Positions 10,181-25,100 of a DNA stretch of 64,000 bases are shown here, piece by piece. The notes beneath the pieces are model-generated. The model had not been told where the DNA came from. It worked only from the letters and a program-made list of their open reading frames with translations, and made no database searches. This DNA is from Agelas oroides. Taxonomy: Eukaryota; Porifera; Demospongiae; Agelasida; Agelasidae. The stretch is taken from positions 329,001-393,000 of the forward strand of contig OX422191.1 of NCBI GenBank assembly GCA_949130485.1. The letters are read 5' to 3'. Position 1 is the stretch's first letter. Every line of letters starts with the position of its first letter. Both the position numbers and the translations under genes were made by a program.

Positions 10181-13100
10181 AATGGCATGACTGCCCTCAT
10201 GGTGGCCAGTTTCAAGGGTCATCCTGAGGTTGTACGAGAGCTCATCACTGGTGGGGCCCAAGTGGACCTGCAGAACAAGGTGAGACTCAACATCAACTAG
10301 TAACCATTGACTGCTAAGCCAGTTTGTATTCCTGAGGCCACACTGCACCCACTAGTGAGCAATAAATAGAATATATGTAGCCTCATTCTCAGGCTCCTGC
10401 CCACGTTTTCATTGCTTGTAGTACAGAAAAGTGCTAGAGGACATGGTAAGTTTTATCACATGAGGAGTAGAAAAAAATGGTAGAAATCCTTGAATTAATT
10501 GACAATGTGTGTGGGCACAATGGGTCTCACAACAGCAATGTGAACAAAGATATTACCACACATCTAGCAGGGGGCGGTCGTCATACCAACAAAATGTTGA
10601 CGTGTAGTTGGTTGATCAACATGTGAAACATTGCCTTTTCATTTTAGTTTTTTGTTAATTACATCATGCTCACATGATCAAACTTCCCAGGCCCTAGCTA
10701 CACTTTTTTCTGTACTGCAAGCAACAAAATGGTGGGTGGGGGCCTGGGGACGAGGCTATGGGATAAGGGTTAATTCAATTATGTGCTCATCAAATGCTAT
10801 AGCTAATAAATATAGTGTACATGGAACCAAGATTATCCAGTGTAAACCAAAGACTAATTGTATTGACATTAGGACATGTTGTTACACCACTACAGTGACA
10901 GTGGAAAGTCTACCATAATTTGTACCATGATACTTAGTTTTTGCAGATGCTTTTGCAGATGCATCAGTGCAGTAAGAGCAGAGTGCTTTTGTGTTTGATA
11001 GAGCTTGCTGAAAGCTTTCTTTTGGTATTTAGACATTAATGTAAATAGAGCTAGTGCTTTACAGAAATTTGAAGTATCTGAAATCACTATAGCTAAACTC
11101 ATGTTCAGGTGAACACACATATATACTGCCTCCTCTAGCACAGAGCAACCCAGTATTGTGTTCATTGAGCACTTGCCAGAGGCATGTTACTATCGTAGTA
11201 ATTGGAGCATGTTTATGTTCATCTGTATGTATATGTAAACCAGTGAACAAAGAGCAAACACTACCATAGCAAGTTTAGGCCATACCAAATCGATTTTATG
11301 TTTCACCGATTGCTCAGGTTGAAAATATATTACCCAGTAGACAGACAAAAAAGTATAAATGACCCAACTTCTCATGAGTCTAATTGAAGAGCTTTGTGGT
11401 GGCTATGTGCACTTCGGAGTCTCTGGTGCTTGCTTCAACGGACGTGAAAACATTGTGTGCACTGCTGAAGGCATCAATAGCGACTTCTGTAAATTTCTCT
11501 GAGTTAGCTATCCAGATTTTTTGCGCACGTTTTAGACTCACACTCAGCTGGAGACAATGTGCTGTTGAGGTTTGTCATCACAAATTTTTTGTTGTTGCAT
11601 TTTGTTTTCAATCCTCAAAAAATAAACCCGCCAGATCTGTGGAACATAAAATCAATTTCGCATGGCCTAGTGTCTCTCTTGTACAGATAAATTACTGTAT
11701 TGACAAGGTTGTGCACCTTCCACTCTAATGCCTGGACATGAGGCTAATAATCAGGAGTACACCCTCCTCTCTACTGCTCTTGTAGATACCTTGTTTTGTA
11801 GCTATATGTTGTTTACATCACATGTGATAGTTGCTGTCTTCTCTCATTGTGTTCCTCAGGATAGTGATACTGCCCTCATGGTGGCAAGTCGTAATGGTTA
11901 TCCTGAGGTTGTACGAGAACTACTTTCTGGTGGGGCCCAGGTAGACCTGCAGGACGAGGTGAGACACAACATCAACTAGTAACCATTGACAACTAAGTCA
12001 CTTTGTGTTCTTAAGCTCATATTGCATTCACTAATGAGCAATGGGTGGAGTAAGGGTAGTAATGGTATGTACTCATCCAGTGCTAGCTAATAAAGATGTA
12101 ACCATGACCATGTTATAACGTTGTCAGAAGTTAGGCCCAAACCTTGCTCCATTCCATTCACTGAGCCAGACTCCATTTTATGTAGTGTCCTCAATTGTAT
12201 ATAGATGGTTTTCATGAGGCGTGGTTTCACTTCCGGGGGGAAAGAGTTGGGGTATGCGTTTGATGTAGCTGTGTGTGAAATACAGGCGAGGAAGCGCTAC
12301 ATCAATCTTTACCACCAGTGCCGAAAGATAGACGAATCTGCTTCTCTCAAAGTAAAAGTCCACTGTGCAGCAGACGTGAAAGAATCGTGTGCACTGCTGA
12401 AGGCATCAATAGCGACTTCTATAAATGTCTCTGAGTTTGCTTTAAATAATTTATTTTGCGCTTGTTTTAGTGTCACACTCAGCTGGAGACACTGTGCTGT
12501 AGAGGTTTGTCATCAATCCTCAAAAATAGACCCCACCAGATCTGTGAAACATAAAATCAATTTGGCATGGCCTAGTTTATATTTGAAGTCTCTCCTGTAC
12601 CGATAAATTGTCATGCAGTAGCTTGTGCTGACAAGGGTGTACACTTTCCACTCTAATGCCTGGACATGAGGCTAATAATTAGGAGTCCACCCTCCTCTCT
12701 ACTGCTCTTGAATGTACATGTTGGAACGAGGTTAGTCATGTAATCTGCTCCCCTTCACACATGCGGGGGTGCAGCTTTTTTTTGTTTTACCACGTGCTTT
12801 TGTGGATGTGTGAGTGCAGCTGTGAAAACAGTGACTCTGTAGCGTCTCTAAGGTGGTAAACACCAAGCAGACTAGCCTCGCGTAGCCAGACTCTCGCCCA
12901 CGAGAGTGCAGGAAATCATCCAATGACTAGCCACAGCTGACATTGACAAGAGACAACAAGTACTTGTGGTATTTGTTCCAAGCAGGATTAGTGGTGTTTA
13001 GGATGCTACTACATGGTCTCCAGCTACATGTATTCAGGAAGAAGCTTATTGCACAAAGTATTACCTCCATCCTGTGCATTAATCATCTTGAAAATACAAC

Positions 13101-16100
13101 ATGTTTGTATTCATTGCAGAAGGACATTTTGGGCTTCCTCGTACAATACTAGCATTATTAGCATTCCATCGAATGTCAACTGCTAACAAACCGATAATTT
13201 CCTTTTTGTAGCAGAGTGCATTGTTCTACCCAACAACCATGTCCTGTCAGTCTTGACTCCCATTTGATTAACCCCTGCTTGCTGTGCGTGGTGACAGACA
13301 AAACTGCTGCTAGCCATGTTTGGCGATGGTATTTAACAAAGCCTTCCTGATGCTAACTGAGTATACAAGAAATATACATCTTTCACCATGCACCCTCCCA
13401 TGCACCTTCCAACCAGAACTAATTCACCATCCATTTATATACAGGGCCATTGGAAGACTTTTATAGGTGGGGCGGCTAAGAATAGTGGATTCTGGAAGTT
13501 TTTGTCTCCAGAATGACTTCCAGTAACTACTGGAAGGTCATACCACACTTTGCCCCATTGAATGGTCTTCATGCAAATGTTTGTATCTTGTGAATCAATG
13601 CAAGTACAAGCGGAGCGCCTTTGCTTTTTTGCTAAATGGAAGTTTGTATGGGGAAAAATTTAAATGGGCGTAACTTCCGCATACATTGGACACACAACTG
13701 GAAAGTGGTAACACTTGATAGACCGAAGGATTCCTTCTGGAATATGGATGTTGAACATCCGATATCTCTACTAAGAGTTAAAGAGTATCGATTTGGCCGC
13801 AAAGCAGCAGAAAATTTATCCATGCAAAGTGCATATACCCCCTGAAAACATGATTGCGCATCCACGTACATGGAAAGTATAGTGGTGTCAATCAAGCATG
13901 CTCACGCTAACGCTGTTCAGAGAGAAGTGAATGAGTAAGAGAAACAGCACCGTTGAAATCAAAGGTTCAAAGTTCAAAAGCTTATGGAAAAAGTAGGGCG
14001 GCCCTGGTCGCCCCAAATGCCTGCCTTAGACGGCCCTGATATATCATACACCTTTCAACAGAACCAATGCACCTACCATTTGTAGGTCATACATGTGTAA
14101 TATACTGCTACAGAGCAACATGTATCTCTTATTTTTCATGTGCTACTAAGTATTACAGCTGCAAGTAGCAGTAGGTAGGGAGTATATAACTCAGTAGCCC
14201 CTATCTTTGTCCTCATTGACTGAGTAATGAACTCTTAGACCCATGTGCCTGGGTTTACTAATAAGGTAAAGTTACTTGGATACAAAGTAATAATTAATTA
14301 TGATAGTAACATAATGAAATATCAGCTGTTGGTACTTATACTCCCACTCATTTACGTGCCATTCCAGGGTGGTGTGTTTCATGGTGCTAATATACACTGT
14401 AGTGACTAGTTATTAGTGGATAGCGAATGCAGTGCACAAGTTAAACTGCTGTATGTCTATGCCATGTTTGAATTTCTTGTGAGGACAAGAACATTAATAC
14501 ACAACCACCTGTATAATAGCAAATTACAAGACCACGTTTCAGTATGTGAAGACAAAGTTGAACAAGTTGGAGGTGAAGCTTTAGGATAAAGCTGTGGACA
14601 TGGCTTTCTCTAAACCATTCCTGCAGTAATAACTGCAATAAGAAGAAATTAGAAGATCAACGTTTAGCAGCACAGCATTATGCACTTAATGACATGCACT
14701 AGTTCTTCTCACTTGGCACTGTGGTTAGGCTCAAATAAGAGAATTGAAAAAAATAATTTTTCCTACCAAACAGCCTGGTTACGAGGCTAGAAGTCTCTCT
14801 TGTACTGATACAATGGTAGCTTGTGCTGACAAGGTTGTGCACCTTCCACTCTAATGCTTGGACATGAGGCTGATAATTAGGAGTACACCCTCTCTACTGC
14901 TCTTGTATGTACATGTAGATAAGTAAGCAAGACTAATACTGGTATCCTTTCAGTGGCTTCTCAGTTGGCTTCTGCATAAATGAAGAGAAGGTTATCTATT
15001 ACCAACTTTAGCTCGGAAAATACGATGACGACTGGACCATTCAGTCTAAACATCGGCAAGTTATTTTCCGAGCTAAAGTTGGTAATAGATAACCTTCTCT
15101 TCATTTAATACTGATATCATTGACTGCCTCACAACAGGTATACACCTTTCACCTTGTTTCTATGTGATTTACATCACATGTGATAGCTACTGTCTTGTCT
15201 CATTGTGTTCCTCAGAATTGCACGACTGCCCTCATCTGGGCCAGCCTTGAGGGTCATCCTGATGTTGTACGAGAACTACTTTCTGGTGGGGCTCAGGTGG
15301 ACCTGCAGAAAGAGGTGAGACTCAACATCAACTAGTAACCATTGACTGCTAAGCCACTTTGTATTCCTGAGACCACACTGCACCCACTAGTGAGCAATAA
15401 ATAGAATATATGTAGCCTCATTCTCAGGCTCCTGCCCACGTTTTCATTGCTTGTAGTACAGAAAAGTGCTAGAGGACATGGTAAGTTTTATCACATGAGG
15501 AGTAGAAAAATTGGTAGAAATCCTTGAATTAATTGACGATGTGTGTGGGCACAATGGGTCTCACAACAGCAATGTGAACAAAGATATTACCACACATCTA
15601 GCAGGGGGCGGTCGTCATACCAACAAAATGACATTGACATTGCTGACATTGACAAGAGAAAACAAGTGCTTGTGGTATTTGGTGCATAATTATAAGCAAG
15701 GTTAGTGGTGTTTAGGATGCCACTACATGGTCTCAAGCTACATGCATTCAGGAAGAAGCTTATTGCACAAAGTATTACCTCCATCCTGTGCATTAATCAT
15801 GTTGAAAATACAACATGTTTGTATTCATTGCAGAATTCATTTTGGGCTTCCTCGTACGAACTCCGAATGACAAATGCTAACAAACTGATAATTTCCTTTT
15901 TGTAGCAGAGTGCATTGTTCTGCCCAACAACCATGTCCTGTCAGTCTTGTGGATTCCGGAAGTTTGACCTTTTTGTCTCCAGTAAAATAAACAGCACCAT
16001 TGAAATCAAAGGTTCAAAGTTCAAAAGCTCACCCAAATGCCCCGTCTTAGATGGCCTTGATATATCATACACATTTGAAATTCAACAGAACCAATGCACC

Positions 16101-19100
16101 TACCATTTGTAGGTCATACATGTGTAGTATACGTATATACCCCTACAGAGCAACATGTATCTCTTATTTTTCATGTGCTACAAAGTATTACAGCTGCAAG
16201 TAGCAGTAGGTAGGGAGTATATAACTCAGTAGCCCCTATCTTTGTCCTCAATGACTGAGTAATGAACTCTTAGACACATGTGCCTGGGTTTACTAATAAG
16301 GTAAAGTTACTTGGATACAAAGTAGAAATAATTAGTTATGATAGTAACATAATGAAATATCAGCTGTTGGTACTTATACTCCCACTCATTTAATACCTGC
16401 CATTTCAGGGTGCTGTGTTTCATGGTGCTAATATACACTGAAGTGACTAGTTATTAGTAGATAGTGAATGCAGTGCACAAGTTAAACTGCTGTATGTCTA
16501 TGCATGTTTGAATTTCTTGTGAGGACAAGAACATTAATACACAACCACCTGTATAATAGCAAATTACAAGACCACGTTTCAGTATGTGAAGCCAAAGTTC
16601 AACAAGCTGGAGGTGAAGCTTCAGGATGGAGCTGTGGACATGGCTTTCTCTAAACCATTCCTGCAGTAATAACTGGAATTAGACGAAATTAGAAGATCAA
16701 CGTTTAGCAGCACAGCATTATGCACTTAATGACATGCACTAGTTCTTCTCACTTGGCACTGTGGTTAGGCTCAAATAAGAGAATTGAAAAAAATAATTTT
16801 TCCTACCAAACAGCCTGGTTACGAGGCTAGAAGTCTCTCTTGTACTGATAAAATGGTAGCTTGCGCTGACAAGGTTGTGCACCTTCCACTCTAATGCCTG
16901 GACATGAGGCTAATAATTAGGAGTACATCCTCCTCCCTACTGCTCTTGTATGTACATGTAGATAAGTAAGCAAGACTAATACTGGTATCCTTTCAGTGGC
17001 TTCTCAGTTGGCTTCTGCATAAATGAAGAGAAGGTTATCTATTACCAACTTTAGCTCGGAAAATACGATGACGACTGGAGCATTCAGTCGAAACATCGGC
17101 AAGTTATTTTCCGAGCTAAAGTTGGTAATAGATAACCTTCTCTTCATTTAACACTGGTATCATTGACTGCCTCACAACAGGTATACACCTTTCACCTTGT
17201 TTCTATGTGATTTACATCACATGTGATAGCTACTGTCTTGTCTCATTGTGTTCCTCAGAATGGCTGGACTGCCCTCATGGTAGCCAGTTTCATGAGTTAT
17301 CCTGAGGTTGTACGAGAGCTCATCACTGGTGGGGCCCAGGTGGACCTGCAGAACAAGGTGAGACTCAACATCAACTAGTAACCATTGACTGCCAAGCCAG
17401 TTTGTATTCCTGAGACCACACTGCACCCACTAGTGGGCAATAAATAGAATATATGTAGCCTCATTCTCAGGCTCCTGCCCAGGTTTTCATTGTTGTAGTA
17501 CAGAAAAGTGCTAGAGGACATGGTAAGTTTTATCACATGAGGAGTAGAAAAATTGGTAGAAATCCTTGAATTAATTGGGGCACAATGGGACTCACAATTA
17601 ACAGCAATGTGAACAAAGATATTACCACACATCTAGCAGGGGGCGGTCGTCATACCAACAAAATGTTGACGTGTAGTTGGTTGATCAACATGTGAAACAT
17701 TGCCTTTTCATTTTAGTTGTTTACTAATTACATCATGCTCACATGATCAAACTTCCCAGGCCCTAGCTACACTTTTTTCTGTACTGCAAGCAACAAAATG
17801 GTGGGTGGGGCCTTGGGATGAGGCTATGGGATAAGGGTTAATTCAATTATGTGCTCATCAAATGCTGTCTAATAAATATAGTGTACATGGAACCAAGATT
17901 ATCCTGTGTAAACTAAAGACCAATTGTATTGACATTAGGACATGTTGTTACACCACTACAGTGACAGTGGAAAGTCTACCATAATTTGTACCATGATACT
18001 TAGTTTTTGCAGATGCTTTTGTTGTATGCATCAGTGCAGCAAAAGCAGAGTACTTTTGTGTTTGATAGAGCTTGCTGAAGGCTTTCTTTTGGTATTTTGA
18101 CATTAATGTAAATAGAGCTAGTGCTTTACAGAAATTTGGAGTATCTGAAATCACTATTTATAGCTAAGCTCATGTTCAGGTGAACACACATATATATACT
18201 GCCTCCTCTAGCACAGAGCAACCCATTGAGTTTTATTATTGTGTTCATTGAGCACTTGCCAGACCATGTTACTATTGTAGTAATTGGAGCATGTTTATGT
18301 TCTTCTGTAGTAATTGTTATGTTCTTCTGTATGTATAATTATGTAAACCAGTAAACAAAGAGCAAACACTACCATAGCAAGTTTAGGCCATACCAAATCG
18401 ATTTTATGTTTCACCGATTGCTCAGGTTGAAAATATATTACCCAGTAGACAGACAAAAAAGTATAAATGACCCAACTTCTCATGAGTCTAATTGAAGAGC
18501 TTTGTGGTGGCTATGTGCACTTCGGAGTCTCTGGTGCTTGCTTCAACGGATGTGAAAACATTGTGTGCACTGCTGAAGGCATCAATAGCGACTTCTGTAA
18601 ATTTCTCTGAGTTTGCTATCCAGATTTTTTGCACACGTTTTAGACTCACACTCAGCTGGAGACAATGTGCTGTTGAGGTTTGTCATCACAAATTTTTTGT
18701 TGTTGCATTTTGTTTTCAATCCTTAAAAAATAAACCCACCAGATATCTGTGGAACATAAAATCAATTTGGCATGGCCTAGTGTCAGAACATCAACTAGTA
18801 ACCATTGACTGCTAAGTCACTTTGTATTCTTAAGCCCATATTGCATTCACTAATGAGCAATGAGTGGAGTAAGGGTAGTAATGGTATGTGCTCATCAAGT
18901 GCTAGCTAATAAAGATGTACCATGTTATAATGTTGTCAGAAGTTAGGCCCAAACCTTGCTCCATTCCATTCACTGAGCCAGACTCCATTTTATGTAGTGT
19001 CCTCAATTGCATATAGATGGTTTTCATGAGGCGTGGTTTCACTTCCGGGGGGAAAGAGTCGGGGTATGCGTTTGATGTAGCTGTGTGCAAAATACAGGCG

Positions 19101-22100
19101 AGGAAGCGCTACATCAATCTTTACCACCACCAGTGCCGAAAGATAAAAGAATCTGCTTCTCTCATAGTAAAAGTCCACTGTGCAGCAGACGTGAAAGTAT
19201 TGTGTGCACTGCTGAAGGCATCAATAGCGACTTCTATAAATGTCTCTGAGTTAGCTATAAATAATTTATTTTGCGCTTGTTTTAGTGTCACACTCAGCTG
19301 GAGACACTGTGCTGTTGAGGTTTGTCCTCAATCCTCAAAAATAGACCCCACCAGATCTGTGAAACATAAAATCAATTTGGCATGGCCTGGTTTATATTGG
19401 AAGTCTCCGATAAATTGTCATGCAGTAGCTTGTGCTGACAAGGTTGTGCACCTTCCACTCTAATGCCTGGACATGAGGCTAATAATTAGGAGTCCATCCT
19501 CCTCTCTACTGCTCTTGGATGTACATGTAGAGAAGTAAGCAAGGCTAATACTGGTATCATTGACTGCCTCACAACAGGTATACACTATCAAGTACAGATC
19601 CATGTGGATAACTGCTACATCATAATCAGATAGTGTAAGTAGTATTTTTTTTGAGCTCTTGAACTGTACCATACTGACAAAACGATTGCAATTGTGTTTA
19701 TCCGAGGACCTTCATTAGTGCAGTGAAACGAAGTGTGACATACTCACTATACATATGTAATATTCGATACTTTAGTCAAGAATGGATATTTTATAAGATA
19801 ATCAACCACTGGCTTGATACAACACACTGCCACTTTACTCACACAAGAAAATGCCAGACTCTAAAAAAATGCACGTGTTACTCCCTTTTCTAGAATGATC
19901 TTCCGATTACGTAAGATAGTCCATGGTTCAAAGTACAACACAAATACTAATTAAACATCACAACACAGTTCCCTCTCCTCAGTATGGTTGAAAATACCCC
20001 CCAACCCGAGTGAACCCAGCATGCTAGAAGCTTCTGACGTTCAGAAATCGTTCTTGAAGCAATGGAATGCAGGAGGTTAGCAACTAACTTGACAATCAGA
20101 ATCATGTGTTGATGTATATGACATCACTAGTGTCGGACCTCCTCTGGGTCAGACCTTCTATCACATGATATACTTCATGACAGCAGCTCGTTCACATTGG
20201 GCTGAATGGTTTGTCTCTATCACATGTGCTGCGTATAGTGGGACATTTTCGCAAATCACCGACAATCAAGCCAGGAAAAAGAGAGGGCAAAATTTTTCGC
20301 GTTTTTTTTTCATTTTGCAACAAGGTTGTGATCTCTGACCACACCCCCTAGAATTTCACGCACGGAGCTGCCGGTAACTCAGCGTGTGTTTCAACGTTGA
20401 AACAATAGTAAGAGGCTATATTACACTTATCAAAGCGTGTGGGTTGCTGTCAGCAAATAACTGCCATGCCAAAGTGAGCGAGCTAGCTTAAAATTTTTGG
20501 TGGAAGAAATTTTTGTGAGCTGGTGTTTGATCGCAAAAATCGTGAAAATTTCCCGCTATACGGATTGCTGTCTCCCCAATGTAGCATGAGCCACATTTAC
20601 AAGGAACGGTGTAGTCCACACCCTTCACGTCATGCTGGTCTGGCTTTCTTTAACCTTCATCAGTTGTTACCTAAGTGTGGTATGCGTCTTAAAAACTGTC
20701 CTAATGTTCAAAGGTGTGACCTGTTTCACATTTGTCTCACTCAGTCTCTTGTGGTAAGGGATGAATAGCTTCCTAGCTTTCTCCTGGTCGTCTGGTGAGG
20801 CACCATGTCTCATAGTTCTTGTCAAGTTATCCTCACCAATTTGGTGGAATATCCATTTGCTTCAAAGGTTTCTTGTAGGTTCTCAAGTTCCAGACCAAGT
20901 TTGTCTTCATCACAGACATTGTGTGCTCTCTGCCTAAGGCACACGATTATACCCATTTTTACTCTGGGATAGTGAAATGGAGGTAGTGGTCTGTGTGTGT
21001 ATACTTTTGGTACACAGGCGTCAGCCAATTACCTCTTCTTTTAACCTGCATGTATAGAAAAGGGACTTACCATTTTGTTCCATCTCCATGTGAATTTGAT
21101 GGGGACCATATGCTGTCAGGTCACTAATCAGATCTACTTGTGTAACAATTTAATTAGTGGTTAGTTTAAACAAGTAGACTTTGCATATGGCACTTGTGCA
21201 GTTTGACAAGCTGAAAACCTCTGTACCAGGAATGAAGCTTCTCAGTTGTCTCAGTTTATTTTATGACAACAAATGGGCGTCAAGAACAATTTCCAGGAGA
21301 AAGAGCTATCCCATAGATGTTCTACTTTGACCGTTTGTAAGACTTTCTGTTGCTGCAGCTGCTACTACCGTATAATATTGGTGGTCTTTAAATTTGGCGG
21401 TTTGGCCCCAAACCGACCCCAAAAAATACTGTCGGAATTTAAATTTGGCAGTGGCGTCTCAGGTCCATTTATCAAGGAGCATTGCTGTCTCTCACTTGAG
21501 GTACTTGAACAAAGCCATGAGTTCACAAATTTACAAGAAATAATACTGGCAGCATGCTAGCGCCAAGCTAGCTACAAGTACAGCTCGTGTAGAGGGGCAC
21601 TGGACCGGGCCAAGAGCGCTACTGCATGCATTATGTCATTACGGGTTGCATACATAATAATGTTGTTGGATTTTAATTTGGCAGTTTCAACCCCGACCGC
21701 CAAACCACCAAATTTAATTCCCCATCAAATTTTCGGGCTATACGGTATTTATCAAGAACCTCACTTCTGGACAAGACTATGAACTGAAGGCCATGAACAT
21801 TTCAGAATCTATTTTGACCCAGAAAATTTACATGCTTGAATCCATTGCAACGCATGATCTAATGCAAGAATTTCAATTCTGGAATTTTATGGGTGGATCT
21901 AACTTAATGCATGACCACTCAAATTATGTAATTTGCATGAGTTTTTTTTTTTTTTTTTGAATAAATACGATAAGCCCCCTTTGTGGCTAGCTAAATTGGG
22001 TATGTGAGACATTTGTAGCTAAATGGGTGGGGCAGTTAAACTAAATGGATTATTATTTGGGTATACTCATGAAGTTAGTGTACAGGGGAGTGCCCTTTCC

Positions 22101-25100
22101 AATCATTGCATGACTACAGGTTTTAGTTCCTTGAAGCTCCCTGCCCATAGTCTACTATGGAAAGGGTAGGACCATTCCCTCCAAAGGCTTGCTAAGAGGA
22201 GTCCATCACTTGAGTTTGTATTCTTTACTCTCCATGTTACAGCTACACCAATTGGGGGTGGGGCTAATGGGTGGGGTTTCTAACTAACTTTTGTGAAGGG
22301 GGATGAGCAAAGGTTGGAGTGAAGTAAATTCAATTTTGTGCTCATCAATGCTATTTAATTAATATGGAACCAAGACCACCCAGAGGTTAATTGCTACAGT
22401 ATATCAATATTAGCACATATCATTACACCACTACGGTGACAGTGGATAGTCATACCATAGTTTGCACCATTGGTTGGACTTTACGCAGTTACTTTTGTCA
22501 TATGAATCAGTACCCTAAAAGAAGAGCACTTTTTACGCTTTTGTTTTAAGTATGGGAAAAATTGATGTGGGCGTAATTTCTGCATATGTTGAAATTATAA
22601 CAGGGAAGAGGAAACACTACGTACAGTGTATGAAAGCTTTGACAACTAGAGCTAGTAATTTATGAACAAAATTTGGATGTCCTGAATCCATATTTATAGT
22701 TCAGCTCAAGTCAGGTGGATGTTATGTTGTTACTGTACTGCCTCCTCTAGCACAACACAAATCCATTAAACTTTAATATTGTGTACAATGAGCACACGCC
22801 AGAGCATGTTATTATTAATGGCAGCAATAGTTTGAAAATGTTTCCATTCTTCTGTATATGTAATTAAATCAGTAAACAAAGAGCAAGCACTGCTTTAGTA
22901 GGTTTATGTTTATATTTAGCCTCGTCCCCAGGTTATTAAAGTGAGAAGAAAAACAGTTTTATAAATAATCGATATCATCAAAATAATCGAAATAATTAAT
23001 GTATGACGCCCTAACGACTTACCATGCAAAGACTAGCTGACAGAAGAGGAAGACCATAAATCATGTAAGCCACTTTCCCCCTATTCTGCGAGGAGCTGGT
23101 AACATTTGTTTTCGCACTGTTTCTTCAACAGCAGCCTTGTTCCCAGAGAGTGAGTCTGTTTAGTTTGGAACACGGTTAGTCATGTAAGCTGCACCCCTTC
23201 ACACATGCGGGGGTGTGGTTTTTGTTTTACCACATGCTTTTGTGGATGTGTGAGTGCAGCTGTGAAAACAGTGGCTCTTTATCGTCTCTAAGGTGGTAAA
23301 CACCAAGCAGACTATTCTTGCGTAACCATACTCTCGCCGGCGAGAGTCTGGCCATGCGAAACTACAGTAGCTCTTGCATTGCGCTGACAAGGTTGTTCAT
23401 CTTCCACTCTAATGCCTGGACATGAGGCTCATAATTAGGAATACACCCTCCTTTCTACTGCTCTTGTATGTACATGTAGATAAGTAAGCAAGGCTAATAC
23501 TGGTATCACTGACTGCCTCACAACAGGTATACACCTTTCACCTTGTTTCTATGTGATTTACATCACATGTGATAGTTACTGTCTTGTCTCATTGTGTTCC
23601 TCAGGATGGCTGGACTGCCCTCATCTGGGCCAGTTTCAAGGACAAAGCTGATGCTGTACGAGAGCTCCTCTCTGGTGGGGCCCATGTGGACCTGCAGGAT
23701 GAGGTGAGACACAACATCAACTAGTAACCATTGACTGCTAAGCCACCTTGTATTCCTGAGGCCACATTGCACTCACTAATGCACAATGAATGGAGTACGG
23801 GAAATTCAATAAGCACTAGCTAATGAGGATACACTTAGGCAAGACCATGCTATGTTTCATAACTAGCCTCGTTCCCAGGCCTCTCCCAGATTTTATCTCG
23901 CAGCTGTGGAGAAAAATTGGGAGATGGCCTGGTACCATTACTACGTCATGGACCGGAAATGGTGGACTCGGTTTTTGTAATAATGGCAATGTGCCCACGC
24001 ATTATGCGGCCAGTACAGCAAGCGATCAAGCAGTAAAGTTTTCTTAGACGTTTTGCCAACAGTTACTGACTTTGTGAGTACTAAGTTGCTAATGAACGAT
24101 GTGTAGACATAAGTGGAAGGTGTGATGCATGTTCGTGGACTGAGGAAAGCAGCTGGCTGCGGGCAAGCGCGTCACTCCGTGTCAAAACAAGTGTCTGCAC
24201 TCAGTTTACTACCATCAAGGATGGAGAAACAGATGGCAAGGCTACTTGAAGGTATGTACAAGTTAGCCATTCTAGCGCTGGCTCTAAGCCTTCTTGATGA
24301 TAGTGACCCAAGTGCAGACATTTGTTCGACACATCCTGCATAGACTGCATACCTGTCACCTGACAGAATTACTGTACATTAGTCTTACATTGTGGTTTCT
24401 GCTGTTCTTCAGAATGGAGAAACACCCCTCATTTACGCAGTTCGGCGTGATCATACTGAGACAGTGAAGGTACTACTGGCTGCTGGGGCAGATGTGAACC
24501 TCCAGGAGAAGGTGAACAAAACTGTACCATTCACTTTCTAGTATGTTTTGTTAGTACAGGACATTAATTTTACATGATTTTTTTAAAAACTCAGTGTCAC
24601 AAGTTTTGTTTATCACACACGCTCAAATTTGCCACCAAACAATCTCCTGATACAGAGTTGTCCATGATATGTTGTCTGAATCATTGTGTCTCTCCAGACC
24701 TCAGGTAGGAGTGCTGTGTTTTATGGAGCAGAGAAAGGTGATCTTGAGATGGTGAAGCTCCTGATCCAGGGTGGAGCAAACCTCAGCCTCAAAGACAAGG
24801 TATGACTGTGTGATCTGATGAGTACATGGACAACCTCATCCTCAGACCTTCTCTTGGGAAAGGTCTCAGAACTGGTCTCAGTAGGGTAGCCATTGGATAG
24901 TTTCTAAGCACTTCAGGCTGATATGTATCTGATGTCACCCTTCCTACACATGCACAATACACACACACACACACACACACACATGCACACATATAATATG
25001 CACACACACACACATGCACACATATAATATCCACACACATGCACACACACACATGCACACCTATGCACACACACATGCACGACGCATGCACAACACATGC

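Larger units (their letters stand above)
11959..15215. repeat. Intron between ankyrin exons 11860 and 15216
   Basis: Made of repeat units, with no exon found. It holds a block also seen at 19010-19500 with an open frame (12205-12606), the hairpin-T-run block at 12740-12790, sequence matching 1718-2987, the element at 13442-14038 and the palindrome at 14977-15107. It also preserves the empty sites of the Penelope-like (about 12893-12905) and BEL/Pao (14175-14179) insertions. Confidence 0.7.

Noticed and set aside
20523-20768. 81-residue plus-strand frame
   Set aside because: The minus strand of the same DNA shows Penelope-like polymerase and GIY-YIG traces, which explain the sequence better.
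24113-24343. 76-residue plus-strand frame just before an ankyrin exon
   Set aside because: It has no acceptor in phase and no domain, and the equivalent position of gene 2 has nothing similar; taken as intron.
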